Below, piece after piece: positions 1 to 8,610 of a stretch of DNA of 64,000 nt; the first letter of the stretch is position 1; every line of letters begins with the position of its first letter. Both the position numbers and the translations under genes were made by a program. Origin of the DNA: Haliea alexandrii (GTDB lineage Bacteria > Pseudomonadota > Gammaproteobacteria > Pseudomonadales > Halieaceae); NCBI RefSeq assembly GCF_003719295.1, contig NZ_RFLW01000002.1, positions 238,763 to 302,762 of the forward strand, written 5' to 3'. The notes below the pieces were generated by a model that saw nothing but the letters and a program-made list of their open reading frames with translations, made no database searches and was not told where the DNA came from.

Positions 1-1
1 G

Positions 2-427
2 GCGATTGGCACCCTGTACAAGATCAATGCGTCCATTTCCGGTGCGGAAGTCGGTTGCCAGGGCGAGGTGGGCTCGGCCTGTTCGATGGCTGCAGGCGCG
101 CTGGCGGACGCCCTGGGTGGCACCCCGGAGCAGGTGGAGAACGCCGCCGAGATCGCCATGGAACACAATCTGGGACTGACCTGCGACCCTGTCGGTGGCC
201 TGGTGCAGGTGCCCTGTATAGAGCGCAATGCGATGGGGGCGATCAAGGCCATCAGCGCGGCGCGCATGGCTTTGCGAGGCAGCGGAGAACACTACGTGTC
301 ACTCGATCAGGTGATCAAGACCATGCGCGATACCGGCCGCGATATGCAGGACAAGTACAAGGAAACGGCACGTGGCGGGCTGGCCGTCAACGTGTTGGAG
401 GTTCCGGTCAATTTTGTCGACTGCTAG
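2..427 (+). CDS. sdaA: L-serine dehydratase (ammonia-lyase), C-terminal part
   Basis: This is the 3' end of an iron-sulfur L-serine dehydratase, which deaminates serine to pyruvate and ammonia in the cytoplasm. The window opens inside the gene, leaving about 141 codons. The cysteines expected to hold the oxygen-labile [4Fe-4S] cluster are visible in [15 protein letters not shown] and in the [12 protein letters not shown] motif that follows about 40 residues later. The protein ends in NFVDC. A C-terminal cysteine is known in this family to fold back into the active site and ligate the cluster ('tail-in-mouth'), so the true 3' end is present. It is followed after 72 bases by a tRNA gene with its own promoter. 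Family assignment is firm. The allele (sdaA or sdaB) cannot be told from the C terminus. Confidence 0.92.
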   Translation, partial: AIGTLYKINASISGAEVGCQGEVGSACSMAAGALADALGGTPEQVENAAEIAMEHNLGLTCDPVGGLVQVPCIERNAMGAIKAISAARMALRGSGEHYVSLDQVIKTMRDTGRDMQDKYKETARGGLAVNVLEVPVNFVDC

Positions 428-451
428 AGACACTTTCACCCCTGCCACTGC

Positions 452-480
452 TTGACAGGGTTATCCCGCCTCTCTAGAAT
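452..480 (+). promoter_or_regulatory. sigma70 promoter of tRNA-Ala
   Basis: A perfect -35 TTGACA (452-457) and a -10 TAGAAT (475-480) are separated by 17 bp. They end 19 bases before the tRNA-Ala 5' end, which fits a start just upstream of the mature tRNA. A GC-rich stretch (TCGCGTC) follows the -10, as in stringently controlled tRNA promoters. Confidence 0.75.
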
Positions 481-499
481 TCGCGTCCTCAGAGTTTAC

Positions 500-575
<76 letters not shown>

Positions 576-579
576 AACA

Positions 580-616
580 AACCCTCTGCACCGTGCCGGC
601 GCAGAGGGTTTTTTTT
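580..616. terminator. Bidirectional intrinsic terminator
   Basis: The stem ACCCTCTGC (581-589) pairs with GCAGAGGGT (601-609) around an 11-base loop and is followed by a run of eight T. It ends the tRNA-Ala transcript. Because the converging gene at 621-1637 ends four bases beyond, the same hairpin probably terminates that transcript too, although its A-tract on that side is short. Confidence 0.85.
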
Positions 617-620
617 GGCT

Positions 621-1637
621 TTAGAGAGCGGCGCCATTGATGCTGGCGTTGAGCAGCACAGTGCTGTCGCCGTCGGCAGTCGATTGCAGCAGCATGCCAT
701 TGCCCACCCCGAACCACTCCTCATTGGTCTGAGTGCCCGCGCTTCCGGTCTCACGTGTTTGAAAACGACAGGCCTGGAACTGGCCAGCAGGCACGGTGAC
801 AGGTTCGACACCGACAAAGGTGGTGCGCCGGTCCACGGTGTTGCTCTCGTTGATGGTGAAGCCGCGCACGCGCGTGCGCAGGTTGACCGTGTAGCGTTGC
901 TCGTATGACTGGCCTGCACTGAGGTCGTAGCGCTCCAGCTGTTGCGGGGCAAAGACCACCCGGCTGTCGGAGGATTCGGGCGTGAACGATTCGACCTCAA
1001 CACCGTATTCGAGCACCCGGAACTGGCTGGTCTGGGGCTGGAAGTAGGCCTCGGCTTTTGAGGTCGAGGGAGCGGCACCCCTGCCCCGGGTGTTGGTGGT
1101 CGCCTTCAGGGCGCTTTTGCCTTCGAAAGTCGCGCCACCGGTAATCACCTGATCGTAGTCGAAAGGCACCACAGCACCACTCGCGTCCGTGCTGCGATAG
1201 CTGGCGACAACGGTGGTGTTGACCGTCATCAGTGTGCTGTTGAAGCAGCGGCGGGCATCACCACTGCCACCGGCGCTACGGGTAAACACCGGCTCCAGGT
1301 AAAACACTTCACTGGGCCGGGCGAGAAACCCCAGGAGGGCGTCATTGCCGGCGAATCCAGAGGTGAATAGCCTGCAATCCTTCGTGCTGCCACCGCAGAG
1401 GCCACGTTGCTGTTTTTTCCAACCGGCGAATTCGTAGCCCGCTGCAGGGCGGGCAACGAAGGTTTCGTCGAAAAAAATGTCGGTGACGTTGATTGCCGGG
1501 CAGGCGGCGTTGGCAGCGCAAGCATAGTTGCCGGAGGCGGTTGAGATGGAGCCGCCGGTGGGGCTGGAAAGCTGCACCTTGCAGCCGGAAAGCGTCACAG
1601 AGGACAGGAGTAGGGCAATACCAATAATCTTGTACAT
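621..1637 (-). CDS. Uncharacterised lipoprotein
   Basis: A 338-residue protein of unknown function. The N terminus MYKIIGIALLLSSVTLSGC is a lipoprotein signal with lipobox LSGC, so Cys19 should be lipidated and the protein tethered in the periplasm or outer membrane. Residues about 45-75 contain a PAAGYEFAGW segment, reminiscent of the divergent InlB B-repeat seen in extracellular proteins. Four or more further cysteines nearby could form disulfides. The remainder is beta-rich with no catalytic motif that I recognise. It is monocistronic: it converges on the tRNA-Ala terminator and is separated from the Mrp operon by 116 bases. Function not assigned. Confidence 0.8.
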   Translation of the reverse strand: MYKIIGIALLLSSVTLSGCKVQLSSPTGGSISTASGNYACAANAACPAINVTDIFFDETFVARPAAGYEFAGWKKQQRGLCGGSTKDCRLFTSGFAGNDALLGFLARPSEVFYLEPVFTRSAGGSGDARRCFNSTLMTVNTTVVASYRSTDASGAVVPFDYDQVITGGATFEGKSALKATTNTRGRGAAPSTSKAEAYFQPQTSQFRVLEYGVEVESFTPESSDSRVVFAPQQLERYDLSAGQSYEQRYTVNLRTRVRGFTINESNTVDRRTTFVGVEPVTVPAGQFQACRFQTRETGSAGTQTNEEWFGVGNGMLLQSTADGDSTVLLNASINGAAL

Positions 1638-1753
1638 GGTGGGGTTGACGCTCTCGGGTTAAGGTAACAGAGCGTAACAGTGTAGTCTGGCGCGTGCGTG
1701 CCACGAATTGCTGCGCACATGAAGTGTGCGCCAGTTCACAGTGTCCAGGCGTG

Positions 1754-3442
1754 CTAGAACAGGTAGTAGGCGAAGACGTAGACCATCAGTAGCAGTACGA
1801 TCCACAGCGCGGTGGTGCCGATTTCCCAGGAACGCCCCAGCGGGCCTGTGTGGCCCATGGTGTGGCGCGCCGATGCGGTGAGCAGGTCAACACCGTGCTG
1901 GAGCCGGCGTCGCGCGGCCACCACTGGCGGCTTCCCGATTCGCGCCACGAATTGCACCAGCACCGGCAAGCCCCGACGCCAGAGCCAGTCCACGTCGAGG
2001 GAAATGGTGAGGGTGCGCTTCATCCAGGGCAGTAGCAGGAAGAACGCGAGCCCTGAGAACAGCAGCAGCTGCAGGTAGAACAACACTTTGCCTGGCTTGT
2101 AGGGATGGTAGTCCACGGCATAGGGCAGCAGCGGATAGAGCAACTGTGGGTAGACGCCGATGAGAATACAGAGGAACGCGAAGAACAGCATGGCGATACG
2201 CATGTTCCAGGGTGCATCGTCGGGACGCAGGCCCGAATCCTTCTGGAAGAATACGAACCAGGGAAACTTGATCCCGGCATGCAGGAATACGCCAGCCGAG
2301 GCGGCCGCCAGCAGGAAGTACACCGTTACCAGTCCTTCATCCACTGCCGCCTGGGAAATCAGGGTTTTGGTGGTGAAGCCAGAGGTAAGCGGGAAGCTGG
2401 AGATCGCCAGGGCGCCAATCACACCGCACCACATGGTCACCGGCATGGTGCGAAACAGGCCGCCAACATCGGTACACAGGTGCTTGCCCGTGCGCATCAC
2501 CACAACGCCCGCACTCATGAACAGCAGTGCCTTGTAAATGATGTGAGCGAACGCATGAGCCGAAGCGCCGTTGATTGCCGTTTCTGTGCCTATGCCCACC
2601 GCAACGACCATGAACCCCACCTGGTTGACGATGGAGAACGCCAGAATACGGCGAATATCATTTTCCAGCAGGGCGTAGAAAATGCCGTAAAACACCATGA
2701 ACAGGCCGATACCCACCAATATCGATTCGCCGGGGAACAGCAGTATCAGGGCCAGAATCGCAGTCTTGGTGGTAAAGGCCGAAAGGAATACGGAACCGGT
2801 CGGGCTGGCCGTCGGGTAGGCATCTGACAGCCACGACGATAGCGGTGGCGCTGCCGCGTTGATCAATATGCCTATGAGGATCATCCAGGTGCTGAAGTCC
2901 TCCGCCGCCAGCGGGCGAATGTCCAGTGAGCCGGTGGTGACCAACAGGCCTTCAATGCCCACCTTCAGAATGACGCCGCCCAGCAGGTGCATAATGGCAT
3001 AGCGCACGCCGGCGGCACGGGCCTTTTCTGTGCCGCCACACCACACCACGACGGTGGAAAACAGCGCCATGATTTCCCAGAACACAAACAGCGTTAGCAG
3101 GTCGCCGGCAAAGGATACGCCCACCGCACCCGCCGCGTAGAGCTGTGCCGCAACCAGTTCCGTGCGCCGCGCGTGATTGAACGCGAACACGGCGCCGGTG
3201 GCGGACATGATGGCAAATATGGTCGCAAACAGGCGCCGTACCGGGCCGCCTTCCACCAATTCCAGCGGGTAGCCCAGGAACTCTCCGCGCAGGACGACGC
3301 CGTCGGGGACCTGCCAGATGAAGTACAGGCAGATCAGCGGTGCGACGATGACCACCAGAGCGCGCAACTGGCGCGAGCTGATCAGTGCCGTGAGCAGGGC
3401 TCCGCCAATGAGCGCAAGGGCGGGGGGAAGCATCTCAAACAT
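1754..3442 (-). CDS. MrpD/NuoN-like antiporter subunit, third paralog
   Basis: A 562-residue polytopic membrane protein of the proton-antiporter family shared by complex I (NuoL/M/N) and Mrp antiporters; last gene of the Mrp-like operon. The conserved TM5 glutamate is present (FWEIMALFS, Glu123), as are the TM8 lysine (TTKTAIL, Lys226) and the TM12 lysine (HIIYKALLF). The TM7 segment that normally reads KAAxxPxHxWLP is INAAAPPLSSWLSD here, so the channel lysine is Asn195 and the His is Ser. A C-terminal extension of about 120 residues ends in another membrane helix (LWIVLLLMVYVFAYYLF). The start overlaps the preceding gene by 8 bases. It probably assembles with the other subunits but may not pump in the usual way. 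Confidence 0.85.
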   Translation of the reverse strand: MFEMLPPALALIGGALLTALISSRQLRALVVIVAPLICLYFIWQVPDGVVLRGEFLGYPLELVEGGPVRRLFATIFAIMSATGAVFAFNHARRTELVAAQLYAAGAVGVSFAGDLLTLFVFWEIMALFSTVVVWCGGTEKARAAGVRYAIMHLLGGVILKVGIEGLLVTTGSLDIRPLAAEDFSTWMILIGILINAAAPPLSSWLSDAYPTASPTGSVFLSAFTTKTAILALILLFPGESILVGIGLFMVFYGIFYALLENDIRRILAFSIVNQVGFMVVAVGIGTETAINGASAHAFAHIIYKALLFMSAGVVVMRTGKHLCTDVGGLFRTMPVTMWCGVIGALAISSFPLTSGFTTKTLISQAAVDEGLVTVYFLLAAASAGVFLHAGIKFPWFVFFQKDSGLRPDDAPWNMRIAMLFFAFLCILIGVYPQLLYPLLPYAVDYHPYKPGKVLFYLQLLLFSGLAFFLLLPWMKRTLTISLDVDWLWRRGLPVLVQFVARIGKPPVVAARRRLQHGVDLLTASARHTMGHTGPLGRSWEIGTTALWIVLLLMVYVFAYYLF

Positions 3443-3683
3443 CGTAGTAGTCTTCCGGCCGTTTCAGCAGCTTGCCGATGAACTTTGCGCCGAACACCAT
3501 CAGCACACAGCTGAGGAAACCAAACAGCGCGCCAAAGCCGAACCAGCTGTCTACACCGAAATAGCCCTTGACGGGAATCAGCAACTGCAGGAGCACGGTC
3601 ATGGCCAGCACGCTGTAGCCGATAATCCACAACCAGCGAATGGTGGTGGGGCGCGTCAGCCAGTGGTTGTCGGATTGCGTCAT
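3435..3683 (-). CDS. Small two-helix membrane protein of the Mrp-like operon
   Basis: An 82-residue protein with two predicted membrane helices, about residues 18-40 (WLWIIGYSVLAMTVLLQLLI) and 48-68, and a basic cytoplasmic-looking tail ending KRPEDYYDV. It overlaps the upstream antiporter gene by 4 bases and the downstream one by 8, so translation is almost certainly coupled. I do not recognise a named Mrp subunit. Its fixed position between two MrpD-like genes suggests an accessory or lateral subunit of the complex. That role is inference. Confidence 0.8.
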   Translation of the reverse strand: MTQSDNHWLTRPTTIRWLWIIGYSVLAMTVLLQLLIPVKGYFGVDSWFGFGALFGFLSCVLMVFGAKFIGKLLKRPEDYYDV

Positions 3684-5152
3684 AACGGCAGGCTCTCCAC
3701 TAGCTGGCTCTCAAGATCCAGCAGTGGCTGGTTGAAGAAGAAAAACACAATGGTGAGGGTGGCGGTTACCGACAGCGCGAGCAAAATCGCTTTCGGCGCC
3801 TCGCCGTGGTTCATGTCCACGCCGTCTGCCGGCGGTGCCAGCCAGGCAAAATAGATGATGGGCAGGAAATACATGGCGTTGAGTACCGTGCTGCCAATAA
3901 TCGTGAAGATGGCGATGTAGTTTTCAGCCTGAAAGGCGCCCGCCAATATGAACCACTTGGACACGAAGCCCGCGGTAGGCGGCACGCCAATCATACTCAG
4001 TGCGCCAATAGTGAATGCCGCCATGGTAACGGGCATACGGCGACCGATGCCGGCGAGCTGCCAAAGCTCGGTCTTGTGCGCTGCGGTGTAGATTGCCCCG
4101 GCAGCAAAAAACAGCGTGATCTTGCCGAAAGCGTGCGCCGCAATATGTACCGCGGCACCCACCTCTGCCAGCGGCTTGAGAATCACCGTCGCCATAATCA
4201 CATAAGAGAGTTGGCCGATGGTGGAGTAGGCCAGCATGCGTTTCAGGTTGGTCTGGTAGAGCGCAATGATACTCGCCGTGATGATGGTGAACGCAGCCGC
4301 GAATTGCAGCCACTGCGCACTGGGCTCGTTGAACAGAAAATCAACGCCGAAAATGTAAATGATGATCTTGGTGATGCTGAACACGCCCGCCTTGACCACT
4401 GCTACCGCATGCAGCAAAGCACTGACGGGCGTTGGGGCCACCATGGCGGCGGGTAGCCAGCGGTGCACTGGCATCACAGCAGCCTTGCCGATACCGAACA
4501 CAAACAGCCCCAGCAGCAGCCCGACCGCCGGCCCTGCCAGTTTACCCTCGATAATCCCGCCCAGAGTAAAAGTCGTCGTTCCCGTTGCAACCCAGGTCCA
4601 GATGATCGCGGGAAGCAGCAAGCCGATCGATGTGCCCAACAATACACCGAGATACACGCGCGCCGAGGCGATGGTTTTGGCGTCGCCCTTGTGTGCCACC
4701 AGCGGATAGGTGGAGATCGTGAGCAGCTCGTAGAACAGAAAGAGGGTAAACAGGTTGTCGGCCAGGGCAATGCCCATGGCCGCGGCAATCGCGAGTGCAA
4801 AGCAGATGTAGAAGCGTGTCTGGTGCTTCTCGTTGTTGCCTCGCATGTAGCCAATGGAGTACACGGTATTGATGATCCACAGGAAGGAAGCGATGCAGGC
4901 AAACATCATTCCCAGTGGTTCCAGCGAGAGTGCCAGGGTCAATCCGGGAAGCGGTTCAGAGAGCAGGAGGTGCGGGCGTGCACCATCGCTGACTTCTGGA
5001 AACCAGGAGAATACCAGCACGGCGAGCGTCACCGCGGTCAGCAGGCTGATCGCTTCCCGCAGGTTGGGCCAGCGCCCGGTAAAGGCAATGCCGATGGCAC
5101 CCAACAAGGGCAATATCAGGATGATTGGCAGAGTTGATGTGGCCATCATCAC
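3680..5152 (-). CDS. MrpD-like proton antiporter subunit, second paralog
   Basis: A 490-residue member of the MrpD/NuoM/NuoN family with about 14 hydrophobic segments. The residues that carry protons in this family are intact: Glu142 in FLFYELLTISTY, Lys223 in GIGKAAVMPVHRWLP, a TM8 lysine in VVKAGVFSITK and a TM12 lysine in HAFGKITLFF. The gene overlaps both neighbours by 4 bases. It is expected to form one ion-translocating half-channel in the inner-membrane complex. Sequence alone cannot show whether Na+, K+ or only H+ is moved. Confidence 0.88.
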   Translation of the reverse strand: MMMATSTLPIILILPLLGAIGIAFTGRWPNLREAISLLTAVTLAVLVFSWFPEVSDGARPHLLLSEPLPGLTLALSLEPLGMMFACIASFLWIINTVYSIGYMRGNNEKHQTRFYICFALAIAAAMGIALADNLFTLFLFYELLTISTYPLVAHKGDAKTIASARVYLGVLLGTSIGLLLPAIIWTWVATGTTTFTLGGIIEGKLAGPAVGLLLGLFVFGIGKAAVMPVHRWLPAAMVAPTPVSALLHAVAVVKAGVFSITKIIIYIFGVDFLFNEPSAQWLQFAAAFTIITASIIALYQTNLKRMLAYSTIGQLSYVIMATVILKPLAEVGAAVHIAAHAFGKITLFFAAGAIYTAAHKTELWQLAGIGRRMPVTMAAFTIGALSMIGVPPTAGFVSKWFILAGAFQAENYIAIFTIIGSTVLNAMYFLPIIYFAWLAPPADGVDMNHGEAPKAILLALSVTATLTIVFFFFNQPLLDLESQLVESLPL

Positions 5153-6639
5153 AGCAGCCCCCCGAGCAGTGTGCCGGTGCCACTTTCAGCCAGTGCGATC
5201 GGCAGTTGTGGTGCGAGACCGAAGTAGATGTTGGCGAGCGCGGCAAACCAGATCAGGGCACGCAGTGGCAAGGGCACTTCCATGGCCGAAACATCACCGT
5301 CGGGCGGGGTACCGTAGTAAGCCTTTTCCACGAACTTCCACAGGTAAACAACGGCAAGGAGTGAACTGGCGACGATTGCGACAACCAGCGGTATGCCCCA
5401 GCCTGGAACCTCCATCACGGCGACCACCAGGTACCACTTGCTGATGAAACCCGCCGTGCCCGGTACGCCAATCAGGCTGAGGCCGGCAATGACAAAAGCA
5501 CCCATCGTCCACGGCATGCGTCGCCCGATGCCCGCAAGCTTGTCCATGTTGGCGCTACGCGAGGTAAGCACAAAGGCAGTGACACAGAGAAACAGGGTCC
5601 CCTTGGCGAGTGCGTGATTGAACATGTGTAATTGCGCGGCCATCAAGCCGGCCTGGGTGGCCAGGCCGGCGGCGAGGGCGATGTAGCCAATCTGTGCCAC
5701 TGAGGAAAATGCCAGCAGCTTCTTGATATTCCCCTGGTAGATGGCAATGGCCGATGCCAGTAAAATTCCGGACAGGGCAAGCGGCACGATGAAGACGCTG
5801 AACAGGTCGGAGTGACCGAGCAGGTTGCCGTGAAATACACCGTAGTTGAAGCGCAGCAGCACGTAGATCGACACTTTGGTGGAGCAGGCGGCGATAAACA
5901 CGGTGACCGCGTTGGGTGCGTAGGTGTAGGCACGGGGCAACCAGATATGCAGCGGGAATATCGCCGCTTTCAATGCGAGGCCAATGGTGATGAAGCCTGC
6001 CGCGATGATGATGGGCCGCGTTTCAATCACTTCTCCGAGTCGCAGCGCCATGTCGGCAAAGTTCAATGTACCGGTCATCATGTAAATGAAGCCCACGCCG
6101 ATGAGATAGAACGTTGCCCCAATGGTGCCTATGATCAGGTATTTGAATACCGCCGACAGCGCTCTGCGGTCGCGTCCTGCGGCAATCAGGATATAGGTTG
6201 CGAGGGAGGAAATTTCCATGAACACAAAGACGTTGAAGGCATCACCCGACACTGCAATACCGCACAGCCCCGCGAGTGCTATGAGCCAGGCGCCGTAAAA
6301 CATGGGCGCGCGGCGGTTGTCGATATCGCGGCGCAGGGAGAGGCGTCCGCCCGCCAGCCCCAGGCTGGACGCCCCGGTCACCAGCAGCAGCATGAGCGCA
6401 CCGAGCCCGTCTACGTTCAAGCTGATACCGAAGGGGGGCTGCCAGCCACCGATGGCATATTCCGGTACGCCATCGCCGAGCACCCCTTGCGTCAGCAAGA
6501 TGGCGAGCCCGAATGAAGCCAGGCTGGCCGCCAGTGCGGCCATCCAGGCTAGAAAACCATTGCGCAGGAGAATGACCAGTGGTGCGGTGAGTAGCGGCAG
6601 TGCAACCTGCAGTGCCGGGAGGTGATCCACCAGATTCAT
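5149..6639 (-). CDS. mrpD: MrpD-like Na+/H+ antiporter subunit, first paralog
   Basis: A 496-residue MrpD/MnhD-type antiporter subunit. It follows the mrpC-like gene with a 4-base overlap, the usual C-D order of Mrp operons. The key residues are present: Glu142 in VFMEISSLATY and Lys224 in LALKAAIFPLHIWLP, with further lysines in STKVSIYVLLRF and NHALAKGTLFLC. No MrpA homologue is found in the operon, so this and the next paralog probably supply the two antiporter channels that MrpA and MrpD form elsewhere. Of the three D-like genes it is the closest to canonical MrpD. Confidence 0.9.
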   Translation of the reverse strand: MNLVDHLPALQVALPLLTAPLVILLRNGFLAWMAALAASLASFGLAILLTQGVLGDGVPEYAIGGWQPPFGISLNVDGLGALMLLLVTGASSLGLAGGRLSLRRDIDNRRAPMFYGAWLIALAGLCGIAVSGDAFNVFVFMEISSLATYILIAAGRDRRALSAVFKYLIIGTIGATFYLIGVGFIYMMTGTLNFADMALRLGEVIETRPIIIAAGFITIGLALKAAIFPLHIWLPRAYTYAPNAVTVFIAACSTKVSIYVLLRFNYGVFHGNLLGHSDLFSVFIVPLALSGILLASAIAIYQGNIKKLLAFSSVAQIGYIALAAGLATQAGLMAAQLHMFNHALAKGTLFLCVTAFVLTSRSANMDKLAGIGRRMPWTMGAFVIAGLSLIGVPGTAGFISKWYLVVAVMEVPGWGIPLVVAIVASSLLAVVYLWKFVEKAYYGTPPDGDVSAMEVPLPLRALIWFAALANIYFGLAPQLPIALAESGTGTLLGGLL

Positions 6640-6995
6640 GACTCGCGGTCCATCGCCAGAATTTCGTTGTCCTCGACCGTGCCGTACTCTTCATTCAACC
6701 GAACAACAATCGCGAGCCCCAAGGCCGTAGTGGATATGCCGACGACAATGGCGGTGAGAATAAGCACCTGGGGCAGTGGATTGGAAAAAATTTGACCGGA
6801 GACGCCCGCTTGTATGATCGGGGCAGTGCCGCCATCCACGCGGCTCATGGTGATGAAAAACAGGAAAACCGCTGACTGAAAGATGGCCAGCGCCATGATT
6901 TTTTTCACCAGGTTCTGTTTGCTGATGAGTGCATATAGGCCAATCATCAGCAGCACGGCAAAAACCCAGTAATTGAAAAGACCAAGAAGCTTCAT
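6636..6995 (-). CDS. mrpC: Na+/H+ antiporter subunit C (MrpC/NuoK-like)
   Basis: A 119-residue protein with three membrane helices, typical of MrpC/MnhC and homologous to NuoK of complex I. Helix 1 is YWVFAVLLMIGLYALI, helix 2 includes IMALAIFQSAVFLFFI, and helix 3 is VLILTAIVVGISTTALGLAI followed by VVRLNEEYGT, a near-signature MrpC C terminus. The length matches the family (110-125 residues). It starts 6 bases after the preceding gene and overlaps mrpD by 4. Confidence 0.9.
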   Translation of the reverse strand: MKLLGLFNYWVFAVLLMIGLYALISKQNLVKKIMALAIFQSAVFLFFITMSRVDGGTAPIIQAGVSGQIFSNPLPQVLILTAIVVGISTTALGLAIVVRLNEEYGTVEDNEILAMDRES

Positions 6996-7001
6996 GCAGG
7001 A

Positions 7002-7979
7002 TCAGTCCCGGGCAGCGAAGGCGTGGAAAATGGAGAGCAGCACGCCGGTGACGGTCAGCCCGACGCCCAGCTCAATCACGATAATACCGATATGTTGGCC
7101 TGTAACCGGATTGTCCGCGAGTACGGAATACTCCAGGAACTGGCCGCCCATGAGCATCCCTATGACCCCCACAGAACCGAAGAGCAGCGCGCCACCGGCA
7201 CTCATCCAGAGCAGCACCCTGGGCGGAATGACCGAAAGCGCCAGCCCTTCGCCGCGGACCAGGGAGTAGAGGATAATGCCGGCAACGAAAATCGCTCCTG
7301 CCTGAAATCCTCCACCCGGGCTGTATTCCCCATGGAACTGAATAAACAGCGCAAACAACAGGATAAACGGAATCAGCAGTCGCGCCATGACCTTGGGGAT
7401 CAAGTGACCGCTCAAACCCTCTTCAACATCGCTGTCGAGGCGTGAAAAGGGCTTGCCGCGCCCACCACCGAGCAGGAACATCACCCCAATACCGGCGGTG
7501 AGGACCACAAATACTTCACCGAGCGTGTCATAGCCGCGGAAACTACTGAGCACCGCGGTCACGATATTGGGGATACCAATCAGCTCCGGCGTTTTCTCGA
7601 TGTACCAGGGTGCAACGTGCTGTTGGGTCGGGGCCATGGGGTCGCCCAATGTCGGCTGACCGAAAGAGGCGTAGATCATCAACAGCGTGGTTGCGGCGAT
7701 CACGACAACCGACAGCTTGCCCACGGAGCGTCCCTTGGCTTCTGTAGGTGGCGTGAGTTTCAGGCCGGCCAGCAGTAGCACGGTGGCAACACCGGCACCC
7801 ACCGCCGCTTCGGTGAGGGCGACATCTGCCGCGTCCAGAAGGAAAAAATTCAGCGCCATCAGCAGGCTGAAGATGCCGCTCAGCATCACTGCAGAAAACA
7901 GGTCTTCTGAGCGCACAATTGCGATGGCGGTAATCACCAGCAGGGAGAGCAGGAATATGCCAATTAGTAGCGTTGTCAC
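7002..7979 (-). CDS. Fused MbhD/DUF4040-MnhB antiporter subunit
   Basis: A 325-residue membrane protein joining two modules that are separate subunits, or parts of MrpA, elsewhere. Residues about 1-80 resemble the MbhD/DUF4040 three-helix unit (SEDLFSAVMLSGIFSLLMAL then VALTEAAVGAGVATVLLLAG). Residues about 185-325 are a MnhB domain (ARLLIPFILLFALFIQFHGEYSPGGGFQAGAI is in family style, with the signature GEYSPGGGFQAGAI). The linker contains a helix and a loop rich in Pro/Thr. In canonical Mrp the DUF4040-like part sits at the MrpA C terminus, so this fusion probably replaces that piece plus MrpB. It overlaps mrpG by 4 bases. Confidence 0.85.
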   Translation of the reverse strand: MTTLLIGIFLLSLLVITAIAIVRSEDLFSAVMLSGIFSLLMALNFFLLDAADVALTEAAVGAGVATVLLLAGLKLTPPTEAKGRSVGKLSVVVIAATTLLMIYASFGQPTLGDPMAPTQQHVAPWYIEKTPELIGIPNIVTAVLSSFRGYDTLGEVFVVLTAGIGVMFLLGGGRGKPFSRLDSDVEEGLSGHLIPKVMARLLIPFILLFALFIQFHGEYSPGGGFQAGAIFVAGIILYSLVRGEGLALSVIPPRVLLWMSAGGALLFGSVGVIGMLMGGQFLEYSVLADNPVTGQHIGIIVIELGVGLTVTGVLLSIFHAFAARD

Positions 7980-8311
7980 GCGGGGTTCTCCGGATCCGTC
8001 GGTGGGTGTTCCACACCTTCCGGCTTGAGGCCGGCCAATAGTGCCGCATTGGCCAACGCATAGGTCGCGGTAGGGGATGTCACAAGCAGGAATAGCATGA
8101 CAGCAGCCAGTTTTACCGCGATCAGGGAAAGCCCTGCGTAGATCATCAACCCGCCGAGCACCAGTACCGGGCCGAGAGAGTCAGTCAGGCTGGCACCGTG
8201 AATGCGGGTGTAAAAGTCGGGCATGCGCAACGCGCCAATGCCGCCAGCGAGAACGAACACGCTACCTGTAACCACCAGCAAGCCAGCGATCAGGTCCAGA
8301 ATTTCATTCAT
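7976..8311 (-). CDS. mrpG: Na+/H+ antiporter subunit G (MrpG)
   Basis: A 111-residue MrpG/MnhG protein with three hydrophobic segments. The family motif FYTRIHGASLTDSLG is plain, preceded by GGIGALRMPD. MrpG is an inner-membrane accessory subunit of the cation/proton antiporter, needed for complex assembly in characterised systems. Stop and start codons overlap the flanking genes by 4 bases on each side. The C terminus (EHPPTDPENPA) is short and polar. Confidence 0.9.
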   Translation of the reverse strand: MNEILDLIAGLLVVTGSVFVLAGGIGALRMPDFYTRIHGASLTDSLGPVLVLGGLMIYAGLSLIAVKLAAVMLFLLVTSPTATYALANAALLAGLKPEGVEHPPTDPENPA

Positions 8312-8610
8312 TCGATGGGACTCTCCGCAGGCGACTCTGTGCTGTTGGCCGAGCGCTGACGCCGGCGACTTTCCTGCACGAACCAGAGCACAGCCATCAC
8401 CCCGATAAAGTTGATCAGCGCATAAGCCAGGGCGAGATCGAGGAAGTCGGTGCGACCCATGATGAACGCCATGACGGCAATGAGCAGCACCGTCTTGGTG
8501 CCGAACATGTTGACTGCGAGCACCCGGTCATAAACGCTCGGGCCCAGCAGTGCACGGGTCAGCGCGAGCGCCATGGTAACCAGAATAGCGATGGCAGCGA
8601 TCAGCAACAT
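8308..8610 (-). CDS. mrpF: Na+/H+ antiporter subunit F (MrpF)
   Basis: A 100-residue MrpF/MnhF protein with three membrane helices. The typical segments are RALLGPSVYDRVLAVNMFGT and DFLDLALAYALINFIGVMAV. The length and the E-F-G order match Mrp operons. The acidic conserved Asp of the DRVLAVN motif is present. It starts on the last base of the mrpE stop and overlaps mrpG by 4 bases. Confidence 0.92.
   Translation of the reverse strand: MLLIAAIAILVTMALALTRALLGPSVYDRVLAVNMFGTKTVLLIAVMAFIMGRTDFLDLALAYALINFIGVMAVLWFVQESRRRQRSANSTESPAESPIE

Noticed and set aside
2105-2827. Long plus-strand frames antisense to the Mrp operon and to other GC-rich genes
   Set aside because: They follow third-position GC bias of the real genes, have no homologous motifs and lack ribosome binding sites.
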